Assembly: GCF_020379485.1 (NCBI RefSeq)
Contig: NC_063442.1
Coordinates: 14,506,009 to 14,570,008 of the forward strand
DNA from: Brassica napus
Lineage: Eukaryota > Streptophyta > Magnoliopsida > Brassicales > Brassicaceae
Length of the DNA stretch: 64,000 bases
Direction: 5' to 3'
Every line of letters begins with the position of its first letter. Within the stretch, counting starts at the first letter, position 1. Below are positions 36,539 through 47,559 of this stretch, piece by piece. The translations under genes were made by a program, and so were the position numbers. A model generated the notes under the pieces. It saw nothing but the letters and a program-made list of their open reading frames with translations. It was not told the origin of the DNA and did no database searches.

Positions 36539-36779
36539 CTTTGTTTTCTATTAAATTACAAATTCCGCCCACAACTTCGTCCTCTCTCTCGCGTTTGTGA
36601 TAGAGATAGAGTTGTTAGCTAGCTCACACGCTTCTATTTTCCCGACTCGATTTTATAGGAATTAGCAGCAAAACAGAAAAAGATAAAAAAAAAAACCAAA
36701 AAAACTGGGTCTGCGAAAGTTAGGCCGAAAGAAACGATCAAACAGTCTTTGAGATTGTTTTTTTTTCTTTCTCTCTCTA

Positions 36780-38277
36780 ATGGATTCAAGAGATATCCCA
36801 CAACAGTTTCAGCCACCACTGTTTCATTACCCTAACTTTAACACTAGCGCAATGATGGGACCTAACTCGACTTCCCAGTCGATTAATCATCGTCTAACTT
36901 TTGGCTCTCTCACACCTCGTGGGACGCTTCAGCAGCAAGAAGAGCAGTTGGATCAGAAAACGCTTGAATCTCTTGGATACGTCGATGAAGTATCGCCTTC
37001 TTCTCAACCGATGCGATCTGGGATCGATCAGAGCCAACAACAAGTGAAGAGGAAGAGAGGAAGGCCAAGGAAATACGCTCCTGATGGTACCATTGCATTA
37101 GGTCTAGCTCCGACTTCTCCTCTTCTTGGTGACGGAGACAGCGGCAGAGTAAATACAAACTCTGCTAAACGAGCAAGAGGAAGACCTCCGGGCTCCATCA
37201 AGAAACAATATGATGCTTTAGGTGAAATAGAAACTCTAACCCTTTGGACATGTTTGTTTGTTGTTACATGCAATAATATTTTGACTGTTTTGTTTTGTGT
37301 GTGTGAATAGGAACATCAGGAGGTATGTTTACTCATGTCATTGAAGTGCAAGAAGGAGAGGTACAACTTTATTGTTTTCGTTTAGTAATCTTTAAATGTG
37401 ATTGATTGGCATTTAAAAAAATGTTTAAATGCTTCAAGATTGGTACATTTTAAGAGTTTGGAGGAAGTATTATTTTTCAGTAAATTAGATGGAAGAATGA
37501 TTTACGAGTTTTTGTGGGTTTTTTTTTTTGTTTTGGTAAATCAGGAAATAGTATCAAAGGTGGCGGCTCTTTCGACTCAAGGGCCACGAACAGTTATTGT
37601 TCTCTCTGCAGCTGGCGCAGTTTCTAGAGTGATACTTCATAATGCTAGTGGAATTCAGAATTATAAGGTTTTTAACAAACTATGTTCTTTCACTTCAGTA
37701 ATGTAAAGCTAATATTTGTTTGTGTTGAGAATTGTACATGTGTTCTTTTGCAGGGACAGTTCGAGATCGTTACACTCTCTGGCTCCTTCTCCAATTATGA
37801 GGTAAATGGTTCCATCGAAAGAACTGGTAGTTTGACTGTGGCTTTGGCTGGTCCCAATGCCCAGATTTTAGGTGGCCTAGTTGGTCGGTTAGTAGCTGTA
37901 ACACCAGTGCAGGTAACAAAATATAAATCATTATTGAGTTTGTTGGAGTCATATTTGTCATTTGACTCATAATGTGGTTCCGTGTATAGATCATAGTGGG
38001 AAGCTTTGTTGACGAAGCAAAGAAACTGAAACAGAGTACCGGTAACAATGCTCAGGGACAGAATCCTGAACCGGTTTCAGCACCAGCTAATATGTTGAAC
38101 TTTGGATCGAACTCTCAAGGACCATCTAGCGAGTCATCAGATGAGAATGAAAGTGGTTCTCCTTCAGTGCAGCACCATGACAACAACAATAATGGGATTT
38201 ATGGAAACTCAATGGCTCAACAACAGCAACTGCGTCAGATGCAAATGTATAATCTTTGGCCTAGTAGTGGTCAATAA
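36780..38277 (+). CDS. AHL8: AT-hook motif nuclear-localized protein 8
   Basis: Exons 36780-37221, 37311-37360, 37545-37667, 37754-37912 and 37990-38277 join in phase into 353 aa. Two AT-hooks are present: RGRPRKYAPDG (core 93-96) and RGRPPGS (core 133-136). The PPC/DUF296 domain follows (GMFTHVIEVQEGE, GPRTVIVLSAAGAVS, GQFEIVTLSGSF, RTGSLTVALAGPNAQ, GGLVGRLVAVTPVQIIVGSF). The C-terminus is polar with Q and N runs. AHL proteins bind AT-rich DNA in the minor groove and form multimers through PPC in the nucleus. Two AT-hooks place it in the multi-hook, intron-containing clade. Position after AP2M matches At5g46640. Confidence 0.93.
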
Positions 38278-38590
38278 ATAGAATTTGCGTTTTGGTTTTG
38301 GTTTGGTTTGGTTTAGGCTGGTTTTGATCTTTGTTTCCTTTGAGAAGGTTAAGCTTCAAGCTTGAGGATTCTTTGTAGCTTCTTTTGTTTTGTTTTTGGA
38401 GATTTTAGATACATATAGGAGATCTTAAAATTAGGGTTCTTTCAGTTTTGTTTTACTTTACTCATTGTAAGAGTGATTAATTTAGTTTCTCGGTCAATTT
38501 TCTTTTATTTTATTTTACCGTGATGGTCAATAAAAGATCTCTCTTTTTCTTGTTTCTTATTCAGGAATTTAAAGAAAACTTGTTTGTGAC

Positions 38591-39560
38591 GTTAGGGTTA
38601 ATCTATACTATATACTATACTAAAAGCCAAATATACTCAATAGGGAGGCTATCCACATCAGATTAATAAATTGACCAATCAGGAACATGTTTTTTTGACA
38701 CATCAGATAGGCTTCCGTGTGGGCTTCTACGTCTGGGCTTCAATCAATTTGTTATTGCCCAAATGACCCCATTTAGAAAACCAAACCTACGAATGATGAA
38801 TCTAACACTTAGTCTTCTCCGATTGAAAATCATACAAACTCAGTTCTAATCAATTCTCTTCTTACACCCGTCAATCAATATGCTCTTAAAGAGTTCGTTT
38901 CACCTCCCTATTTTTCTCCTTCTTATATACTGTTCTTCTTTCCTTTCTCCAAACAAAAACCCTAGAACCGCTTTAAGCTCAAGCCGTGGCGATGAAACCA
39001 AACGGAAAGTCCCCTGTCTCCTTCGCTAATGAAGAAAAAGTAATGTTCTTCAAAGATGTCTCACAAGATCCCTACGTTAGGGTTAATCTATACTATATAC
39101 TATACTAAAAGCCAAATATACTCAATAGGGAGGCTATCCACATCAGATTAATAAATTGACCAATCAGGAACATGTTTTTTTGACACATCAGATAGGCTTC
39201 CGTGTGGGCTTCTACGTCTGGGCTTCAATCAATTTGTTATTGCCCAAATGACCCCATTTAGAAAACCAAACCTACGAATGATGAATCTAACACTTAGTCT
39301 TCTCCGATTGAAAATCATACAAACTCAGTTCTAATCAATTCTCTTCTTACACCCGTCAATCAATATGCTCTTAAAGAGTTCGTTTCACCTCCCTATTTTT
39401 CTCCTTCTTATATACTGTTCTTCTTTCCTTTCTCCAAACAAAAACCCTAGAACCGCTTTAAGCTCAAGCCGTGGCGATGAAACCAAACGGAAAGTCCCCT
39501 GTCTCCTTCGCTAATGAAGAAAAAGTAATGTTCTTCAAAGATGTCTCACAAGATCCCTAC
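38591..39560 (+). repeat. Perfect 485-bp tandem duplication
   Basis: Units 38591-39075 and 39076-39560 are identical by eye. Each starts with GTTAGGGTTAA, which is flank, followed by the Helitron head TCTATACTATATACTATAC. The unit therefore joins 11 bp of outside sequence to the first 474 bp of the element. Confidence 0.9.
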
Positions 39561-39597
39561 GAAACCCAGTTACAGCTACCGCTGAAGGTATTTCACG
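39477..39597 (+). other. Possible OB-fold/RPA-like first exon in Helitron head
   Basis: ATG at 39477 opens a frame reading NGKSPVSFANEEKVMFFKDV up to VFH followed by GTAAGC. It resembles N-termini of nucleic-acid-binding OB-fold proteins often found in crucifer Helitrons; recall is weak. A second, shorter copy lies in the first duplication unit. Confidence 0.3.
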
Positions 39598-39817
39598 TAA
39601 GCATCTAATTGTCCCGTAACTGCAGTAATTGTTAGCATCTTATCCATGGGTCTCTATTAGAAGGGTTATATAAATGTCGACATAGACCCATGAACCATGT
39701 CGTTTTGTGAACCTTATTGTGATTTCATGAGAGAAAATATGTGGTGGATTCTGAAACACTCAAAGTCTGCTTGATGTGTTGCTCAATGGATAGTGAGTGG
39801 TGTATTTGTTTGGGCAG

Positions 39818-40350
39818 GTGATATACCGTGACTTCAGATCTTCTAATGTACTCTTAAATGATAACTTTTGTGTCCAGCTTTAATCTTGCAAGAGAAGGAC
39901 CTCAGGGCAACAATAATCACGTCACAACTGAAGTAAGTATTGTATACTTCCTTACCTTCTTTTGTTTATTGTGCTGTTAGTTTAGGTGGTGTGCATTCAA
40001 TTAGGTTCTGTTTTGGTTTAAGTGGTTTTAAATGATGAATTGATATTTCTTTTTTTTTTTTTGAGAAAGAATATTTCTTCCTCTTGATCCTTATCTCCGT
40101 TCATTTTATAGAAAGTTTTAAGGCACGGCTAAAAAGCCCCTGAGTATGTTCAAAGATGTTATTTGCAGTCAAAGATAGATATTTATAGCCGGTGTGTGCT
40201 CTACAAGATCATAACTGGACAACAAACTTTTGAGAGGAACATGCCAGCCACTGAACAAATAATTGGGTGAAATTCTTAACGCTTCAGCATGATCGTTAAC
40301 CCTCTGTTACGCAACAACTATCCAGCTGCTGGAGCAATGAGCAATCCACT
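39818..40350 (+). pseudogene. Receptor-like cytoplasmic kinase fragment in Helitron
   Basis: After an acceptor CAG at 39815-39817, the frame reads VIYRDFRSSNVLLND, the HRD-type catalytic loop of RLCK-VII kinases. A frame shift and stop follow where the DFG region should be. About 40190-40335 gives VLYKIITGQQTFERNMPATE, a stop, then RFSMIVNPLLRNNYPAAGA. The order and wording fit PCRK1/PBL-type kinases. The N-lobe is missing. Non-functional. Confidence 0.7.
40043..40079 (-). mobile_element. Possible tail-only insertion
   Basis: ATATTTCTT repeated at 40043-40051 and 40071-40079 flanks a T run plus GAGAAAGA (minus: TCTTTCTC then poly(A)). The short duplication makes this the weakest of the set. 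Confidence 0.35.
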
Positions 40351-40499
40351 TATAGTGTAAACATTAAAGAAGATTATCAAAGAAATGAATAGTAGAGATT
40401 GTTCGATAGAGTAAGAAGCAAGAATGTAGCCCCATAAACATGTGCAGGGGAGGTTTGAAAGGGTTAAGAGTATAACTTTCATGTGTTGCTGTCTTTTAG

Positions 40500-41603
40500 G
40501 TACTATCATGACAATCTCAAAGGATAGAGTCAAGCCATCTCCAACACCTGATAGCTGGAAGCTCAATGAAATCTTTGCCACTGGAATTGTCTTGGGAGGC
40601 TACCAAGACGTTATGAGTGTGATTTTCTTCTGGGTGATTCACAAGACTGACTTCTGCTCCGTATGTGTTAGGGAGATTGTATAGATAAATATATTGTGTA
40701 AGAAACTAATATTTACCTTTTACTTACAGGACAAGTTTGGTGTGAGGTCAATCAGGGACAATAACAATGAACTAATGTCTGCTGTATACCTACAAGTTAG
40801 TATCATCAGCCAAGCGCTTATATTCGTCACGAGGTCAAGGAGTTGGTCATTCGTTGAACGTCCTGGGGCGCTTCTGATGATTGCATTCGTTATTGCACAA
40901 CTGATAATTAATTAAGAACATCATATATTTTCAAAGAATTCAAGAAAATAAACTCATCTCACTCTTTCTTCCAAACGCAGATTGCTACTTTGATTGCAGT
41001 GTATGCAAACTGGATATTTGCAAAGGTGAAGGGTATAGGTTGGGGATGGGCTGCTGTGATTTGGGTTTACAGTATTTTAACATACATCCCACAAGACATT
41101 TTAAAGTTTGCCATTAGATACATCTTGAGTGGAAAGGCTTGGGTCAGCATGTTTGACAAAAGGGTACGTACACACAGCTAACTCTCTTTTACATCTTGAT
41201 GGTAAACATAATACTCATTGCTTTTGCTGTTACTTTGTGAGCAGACCGCTCTGACGACCATGAGCGATTACGGTGCTGGAGAAAGACAAGCTGAGTGGGC
41301 GAGAGAACAAAGGACACATCACGGTCTGCAGACAAGACAAGAGGTCAACGTCTTCCCAGAGAACGGGGGTTACAGAGAGCTGTCTCAGATCGTTGAGCCC
41401 AGAAATGGGCCGAGATAGCTAGGTAAGTGTACTTTGATTAAATCGATTTCAACGGAAGAAACTAGAATTTGCTTGATTCTTATTGGTGAATGCTTTGTTT
41501 TGACAGGCTTAGGGAGATTCACACATTTAAGGGACATGTTGAATCAGTCGCAAAGCTAAAGGGCTTGGACATTGATACATCAGGACATCATTATACTCTG
41601 TAG
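40500..41603 (+). pseudogene. Plasma-membrane H+-ATPase (AHA) 3' gene fragment
   Basis: Five exons remain: 40500-40660, 40730 to about 40905, 40981-41163, 41245-41422 and 41507-41603. They encode the last ~300 residues of a P-type proton pump. They start at [19 protein letters not shown] and include the C-terminal membrane segments ([31 protein letters not shown]) and part of the regulatory tail ([20 protein letters not shown]), ending HHYTL where the family has YTV for 14-3-3 binding. The catalytic DKTGT part is absent. The donor after exon 2 reads AT instead of GT. The exon-4 tail is frame-shifted with a stop. Captured with introns, hence from DNA. Confidence 0.85.
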
Positions 41604-41997
41604 TTGCCATAACTATTCCCAAAAAGGCAAAAACTCTCTTTTTTAATTGTTAGTCATTGTTCCTAAACTTCTAAAATAGAGCTTTGCATTTGCCTTTGAA
41701 GAAACAAGGCTTTTGCGTTAAGAGTATATATATATATATTTTTTAAATTGTTCATGCAATTGAATTGGTTTTCCAAAAATTATCAGTTTAATATCAAATA
41801 CAAAGCTTGGGTTGCCAAAATCATAGAATAAAGGGTAAGCTTTATATATTATAACACCTGAATGTGAAATTTTATATTACATATGTATATGTTTTCTTAT
41901 CCTATCCACAAGAAAGCACTCAAGCTTAGGCTTTATAATTCACACATGCACTTACATGTTATCTCTTCTCACACACAGAGCTTGACTGGTTTCCCTG

Positions 41998-42140
41998 CTA
42001 CCACCCGCAAACGCAGCTTTTGCGGTTGGTAACGGTTGATAGCGTTTCGAAACAACTATACAAACCGCTATAAATCGTTTCAAACTGCTCTCAACCTCTT
42101 AAAATCAAAAGCTGGTTCCAGCTGGCGTTTGCGGGCGGTA
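41998..42140. mobile_element. Short GC-rich TIR element
   Basis: TACCACCCGCAAACGCAGCT at the left and, inverted, the same with one change at the right (AGCTGGCGTTTGCGGGCGGTA) form ~20-bp terminal repeats. A third related copy, CCGCAAACGCCCGC, sits at 42515-42530. They may be ends of one larger or several nested MITEs. No clear target duplication. Confidence 0.5.
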
Positions 42141-43680
42141 TTTTTTCTTTTAAAAAAAAACCAAATAAATACAAAAATAAAAATATTCAATAAATTTTTT
42201 AAAATGGAATTATAAAATATTAAAATATTCTATTATATTTTAATTAATATTATAAAATTTTAAAATAAAAATATTTTCTAAAATTTTAAAAATTTGAAAC
42301 TATAACTTTCTAAATATAATTTTCATATTTATTATAATATTATGATTTTTGATATTTTTATAATTATATAAAATATAAATATTGTTAATTTATTATTTAA
42401 CTGCTGTTGTATTTGGTAATTAACCAGTCATAAGTATCCTGCAAACGTAACAATTTCTAACCGAAGAATCAGTCATACAAATTTCTCAAAACCGCTAGAA
42501 ACCGTAACCGGCATCCGCAAACGCCCGCACTATAAGACTCAACAGCAAAGCAAAAAGATAGTTTTTTTCTCTAATTTTGTTATGTAAAATTAATTACTTA
42601 AAATTCATTTTAACATTGGTTTTATAATTTATCAAACTCTGTAACTAGACTTATTTTCGGTAAGTTCTTAGTATGTCTTTCTCCCTGTTTTTACCAAAAA
42701 AAAAATCTTTAGATAAGGAATGTTTATTATCGGAACAATTTTGTTGTCTTCTAACCTATACAAACTAAAAATAGGGTTACAAAGGCAGCATATATGGTTT
42801 GGTCGCTGCATTTCTGGGGAGCATATAGCCACATTAATCTTACTAATATGCTGATAAAAATTCCTCTTACCAACTTTACTAACACATAAATCTCTTATGT
42901 AAGCTATACTAATCCAAAACACTATACATATGGCGGAACCACAAACATTTTGTATCGGGTCAGAATTTTTTTATGAGGTCCAAAATTATTTTTTATGGGA
43001 TCAAAAGAATTTTTTTTTACAAAAACAAATATTCTTTTCTTAAAAATAGTGGGGGTTAGCTAAACCCACTCTCCGTATGTTACCTCCGCCCTTCAAGATA
43101 AATTTCTCAACTAAAACACAAAAATTTACAGTATTATTGTATTTTATTTCCTAAATCTTTTGGCCATTGAAATATATAATTATGTTTTAGCTTCATTTAA
43201 CTACTCTGGGAGATGGTCTATCCGTAAACCATACCTCTTTTTAGAGATTAATCTAGAACTTTCTATAAGTATGGGATATCCTCAGATCGATCAAAAACAA
43301 AAAAAAAACACGTTTGATTTTCTTTAATCAACAGAAAAGTAATCAAAAATTAGAAGGAGTAGATATAAAAAAATAGGAAAGAAAGAAAAGATATGGTCAA
43401 ATAAAATGCGTCATTTTATTTATTTTAATAAGATACCTATTACTATGATATTGTGTATAAACTTAAAGTATTAATTTTAAAAGAAATAAATAAAATTGAT
43501 TTTACTTAATTTTAGTTTAAGTATTTAAATAATGATATGAAAATATATTATAATAATTTCAAATATATATATATATACAAAAGTGTATTAAATTTACATA
43601 TATACAAAAGTGTAGTTTTTTTAAAAGTTCAAATAAAGATGCAGCTTTCAATAAAATCTCATATAATTTTTAAACTTTTT

Positions 43681-43897
43681 TATAATCTTTTTTTTTTTTT
43701 GTCATCGACTTTTACAGACTCATACTGACTCTGTAAACCAAACTGGGTGATCTGCATCCATGTGAACGACAAAAAACGGCTGCTTCCTAACACTGCGTGC
43801 TAGTCTATCCGCCTTTTTATTTTGCGTTCGTGGTACATAGATAATCTCTGATCGGATAAAACTCTTTTTCAGAGTCTTGACATCTTCCAAATAATCT
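43681..43897 (-). mobile_element. LINE 3' fragment (RNase H end)
   Basis: On the minus strand the insert encodes EIIYVPRTQNKKADRLARSV and FFVVHMDADHPVWFTESV, the end of the plant LINE RNase H domain. It ends GATGAC plus poly(A). A short duplication ATAATCT (43681-43688 region and 43891-43897) flanks it. It lies just inside the Helitron 3' end. Confidence 0.75.
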
Positions 43898-44328
43898 AAA
43901 ATACATAAACCGCGCGTAGCGCGGTTAAACGATCTAGTGTCTTTAATATTAATTCGTGTTAGTTATATCTCAGCCGATACATTTGATAAATACATTACCT
44001 GAAGTGAGAGTAATTTTCTTCTAAATATAAATTGCTAGTTTCTTATATTTAGAAGAAATATCATTTCTCTACTTTTTACTTTATATTAACAGTAAATCTC
44101 ATCTTTCTTAAAGTTTTTTTATGTAGAGTAAAAAAAAAATACATTGGAGATGGTCTTAGTGATAACTAGTCAAAATTATTATTTAAAAGATTAACCATAG
44201 CAATAATTTTCTTATAAACTGATGATAAGAAGATTTCAAATATTAATCTTCTTCGCCGGATATGAAAATATCTTTGACTGTGTTGTATAAGTAGCAAAAG
44301 AAATTACATTTTTTTAAAAGGGGGAGAA

Positions 44329-44346
44329 AGGTATTTTAGAATACCT
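44329..44346. other. Stem-loop AGGTAYT-TTAG-ARTACCT, copy 1
   Basis: A seven-base-pair stem with TTAG loop. Copies 2 and 3 are at 45046-45063 and 45528-45545. Copy 2 has C-G where copies 1 and 3 have T-A, so pairing is kept. Confidence 0.6.
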
Positions 44347-45045
44347 TATATGAGTGAGGAAGCTTGGTAATGGTCGGGTGGGTGTCTCTCTCATTGCAAG
44401 AGAGACGGGTACAAAGCGCAAACTATTCGAACCCGTTGATGCCAGCTCACTTCCACTTGCTCGCTGCACCACCGAGCCACTCGAATAGCGGCTGTACTGT
44501 TATGAGCTTACTCTTATTTAAGCTTTCATTTGTCTTCTGTCGTTTGCGTTTTCATCCTTTAGCTATATAAGGCATTGTCTGTTTGTTTCTGCGTCTTAAT
44601 ATGTGTTTTATCAACATGCATGAGTAATTAGCAAATAAGAAAATAACATTCTCCTAATTAACTGGATAATGTCTTTAGAAGGCTTTGAAATGATAATTTC
44701 ATCTAATTCTACAACCAAGGTTTTGGTGCTCGTACAAAGTTAAAAGTTCTCAAAATATTCGATTAGCATATAGAACGTTCGTAACTTTTAAACAAACTAG
44801 TATTTACAAAATGTTTGGTCGCATGCATACTGCGTGGATGAACGTATGAAAGAAGATTTTAGTAATTGAACTGTAATCTCGTAAAATGCAAATTAAGCTA
44901 TGATCGCAGCCCCTCGACATGGGACCGTCAAGGAGAACATGAATCGTTGTGAAACAAGTCAACGGATGGTGTCACGTGTGAATGATGGACTGTCGTTAAT
45001 TTGAAACGTGTATTTCTCAACAAACCATGAGATTTTAACAAGAAA

Positions 45046-45063
45046 AGGTACTTTAGAGTACCT
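45046..45063. other. Stem-loop, copy 2 (C-G variant)
   Basis: AGGTACTTTAGAGTACCT. Both stem positions differ from the other two copies in a compensating way. Confidence 0.6.
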
Positions 45064-45221
45064 CATGTATACGTTGAACACAACATCATCATCAGCAGCA
45101 ACATCATCACCACTAATGCAGTTGGCTATACTCAAAACATGGTCTCGTGTTAACACTCGCACGATGCTCGACCAAGGAGACTAGAGCAACGACTGCAGCA
45201 AGTTTCGCAAACAATAATTAA

Positions 45222-45283
45222 GGAATCTGTTTGTATGTCTCCTTTTTTCAATGAAAGTGATTAAAAAAATGGAATCTGTTTGT
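45222..45283 (+). mobile_element. Small retroposon-like insertion (36 bp)
   Basis: GGAATCTGTTTGT at 45222-45234 and 45271-45283 flanks 36 bp ending GATTAAAAAAAT. Confidence 0.5.
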
Positions 45284-45527
45284 CTCAGTTATGATGCTGT
45301 GGTTTGATTAAATTAGTTATTTGTGAGTATCAGTAGTAATCCACAAATTTTAAAAGAAATACAAGGGCTAAGACCCCAAAAATCTGGTATAATTGCCAAA
45401 CTTTGAAAAGTTAGTATACAAATTGAATAAAATGTATCTATCTAGTAATCTTACAAAATAAAAAACAGCACTGAATTATTAACAAAAGAAGACATAAAAA
45501 ACTATATGATAATAACACAAAAGAAAA

Positions 45528-45545
45528 AGGTATTTTAGAATACCT
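45528..45545. other. Stem-loop, copy 3
   Basis: AGGTATTTTAGAATACCT, identical to copy 1. Confidence 0.6.
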
Positions 45546-45940
45546 CGTTTATGTATATAGTATATACAGTAAAACTCTATAAACTAATTTGAGACAAAGC
45601 AGCTAGTTTTCTTTGGGAACGGTACAACTATCTAATTTCATACTAATTTCAAAGCTTTTAAGAGGTAAACAATTTCCATAACTAAATATTTGACATTTAC
45701 AATTCTTTAGTCCTTTATATATTAATTGAGAATCATAAAAAAAATTGTAACTTTAAGTTTATGTTAATTAAAAAAAAGAATATGCTGAGGTGTCATTTAA
45801 ATATGATGATAATTTAGTTTATGTGGCAGCTTAAGAATTAATTGAAAAAAAGTTGGTCCAAATCCAATTATTAGGGAGTATTATATTAATCCAAAATATA
45901 AAAAATATGTATTATTTTCTTAAATAAAAACTACAGAATT

Positions 45941-45988
45941 ACATAATATAATTAATTTTTTTTTTGTCATCATACATAATATAATTAA
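45941..45988 (-). mobile_element. Tail-only retroposon insertion (18 bp)
   Basis: A perfect 15-bp duplication ACATAATATAATTAA (45941-45955, 45974-45988) flanks 18 bp that read ATGATGAC plus ten A on the minus strand. The same GATGAC-poly(A) end closes the LINE fragment at 43681-43897. Confidence 0.7.
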
Positions 45989-46749
45989 TATATATGATAA
46001 TTAATGACTATGAATAAATATTTGGTAATAATTTTTGCATCCTTCTTTCATTTTGTTTAATTTTATATTATTAAAAAAATTAAACAATCACATTAATCAA
46101 ATGATAAAAAATTATATTTTTTCTTACATATTATATTTTGAATTTTTTAAAATGAATTTAAATTACAAAAATGAAGAAACCTTATATGTTATATTTTAAA
46201 ATTTTTTAAACAACTTTAAATTAAAAAATGAGAAAATCTTATATGTTATATTTTTTTTATATGTTAGATTTTATCTTATATGTTACATTTTGAATTTTTT
46301 AAAATGATTTTAAATTACAAAAATGTAAATTTTCCTTAAGCATACGACTAAAAGCATTTTTATGATATGTATCAATTTGATGGTTAATCTGAAACCTTTC
46401 AAAACCATATGAAAGATAAATGTCAAAATAATTCAACTGTATAAATAATACTGTTCATTTTTTTCAAGAATGTGTTCAGTGGAAAAAATAAGGTTTTTGA
46501 TTGTCATAATTTGTTTAATGTCCAATCTGATCAACCCATGATTTATTAGTTACAGTTTAGTTTCAAAATTTTAATAAAAATTGATCTGGTTCATCGAAAA
46601 AAATATATAATAACAACAAAAAACATTATATATGTATAAATAAAATGATTAAATATATAAAAAAAATTGTCGATAATATATAAAAATAAACTCAACTTGC
46701 GCAAAGCGCATGTCTTATCATAGTTTCTTACTAATTTTAAAGCTTTTAA

Positions 46750-46792
46750 GAGGTAAACAATTCGATCAAAAAAAAATAGGAGGTAAACAATT
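46750..46792 (+). mobile_element. Tail-only retroposon insertion (17 bp)
   Basis: GAGGTAAACAATT at 46750-46762 and 46780-46792 flanks CGATCAAAAAAAAATAG. Confidence 0.6.
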
Positions 46793-47022
46793 AATGTATG
46801 ATGTTTAATTAAGTACGGAGTGGTTGTATAACTTGTATTCCTTCAATAAATGGTTGGAGATATCGAATAATTGCTGCAGATTATATCGATGGTAGATCCA
46901 TACCAAATGAGAATATAACCCAAAACTGTCTGTAATATAGCCCACCTCACACAGCAGAAGGGCGAGCCAAACATCTTGACTTGAACTTTAAGCAGCCCTT
47001 CTGCGCTTTTCAGTATTTATAC

Positions 47023-47291
47023 TAAGGGCATCTTTAATGAAATAAAAAAAATTTCTTTATATTCCACACTAAAATAGAATAACTATTTGCTCCAATAATT
47101 CACTGTATAATAAAGTTACTATATAATAGAGTGAAATATAGAGTAATATTGATTTTGAAAAAACAACATTATTCTATATTTCACTCTATTATATAGTAAC
47201 GTTATTATACAGTGAACCATTGAAGCAAATTTAACTCTATTTTAGAGTGAAATATATAGTAATTTTTTGTATATCATTGGAGATGGTCTAA
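47023..47291. mobile_element. PIF/Harbinger (Tourist)-like foldback MITE upstream of ATL gene
   Basis: The ends GGGCATCTTTAATGA and, inverted, GACCATCTCCAATGA are bordered by TAA on both sides. The interior is itself an inverted repeat (CACTGTATAATAAAGTTACT... / ...AGTAACGTTATTATACAGTG), so the transcript would be one long hairpin. It ends about 270 bp before the ATL start codon. Confidence 0.8.
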
Positions 47292-47559
47292 GTAGCTTAA
47301 TTATGTGGTTTAATCATCAAATTAAACAATGTAACTAAAGACTCGTTCAATGCAAGTTAAAACAATCACACACACAACTAACAAAAACTCATTTCTAATT
47401 TAAGTAAATCAATCCTTAGCACACTACACACTCACTTTCTCACCATATTTCATCCGTAAAAAAAAAAACTGAAAATCCATAAATTTAGAAACCAAAATAA
47501 CATTCCAATTTTTGAATACCTACGTCGGAGATATACATTCTCTGACACTCTTTTCTTCA

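Larger units (their letters stand above)
38602..43937 (+). mobile_element. Helitron, plus strand, with two captured gene fragments
   Basis: The 5' end TCTATACTATATACTATACT is preceded by A (38602; duplicated at 39087). The 3' end has the hairpin AACCGCGC-GTA-GCGCGGTT (43908-43926), seven bases, then CTAG (43934-43937) and host T. No Rep/helicase is found. Inside are pieces of a kinase gene and a proton-ATPase gene in the same direction, a GC-rich TIR element and a LINE fragment near the 3' end. That the two termini belong to one element is inferred from orientation and the absence of other termini between them. Confidence 0.65.
43938..47022. other. AT-rich intergenic DNA between Helitron and ATL gene
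   Basis: No gene is supported. It contains a truncated MITE end (CATTGGAGATGGTCT near 44141-44155), three copies of an 18-bp stem-loop, three tiny poly(A) insertions, and a degenerate repeat at 46125-46330 (TTATATGTTATATTTTGAATTTTTT-like units). A decayed Helitron-like hairpin (TGCGC-AAA-GCGCA, about 46698-46712) followed by ATAGT rather than CTAGT is also present. Confidence 0.5.

Noticed and set aside
38591..38601. TTAGGGTT motif suggesting interstitial telomere repeat (also at 58860-58890)
   Set aside because: Only one or two partial TTTAGGG units; at 58860 they are a target duplication.
40500..41603. A functional H+-ATPase gene
   Set aside because: The first two-thirds, including the phosphorylation domain, are missing; a splice donor is lost and the tail is frame-shifted.
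46698..46722. Helitron 3' end near TGCGCAAAGCGCA
   Set aside because: The hairpin is short and the expected CTAG reads ATAG; no partner 5' end was found.
47512..47559. Upstream extension of the ATL reading frame
   Set aside because: The extension has no ATG; the first in-frame ATG at 47560 gives the usual short ATL N-terminus before the membrane helix.
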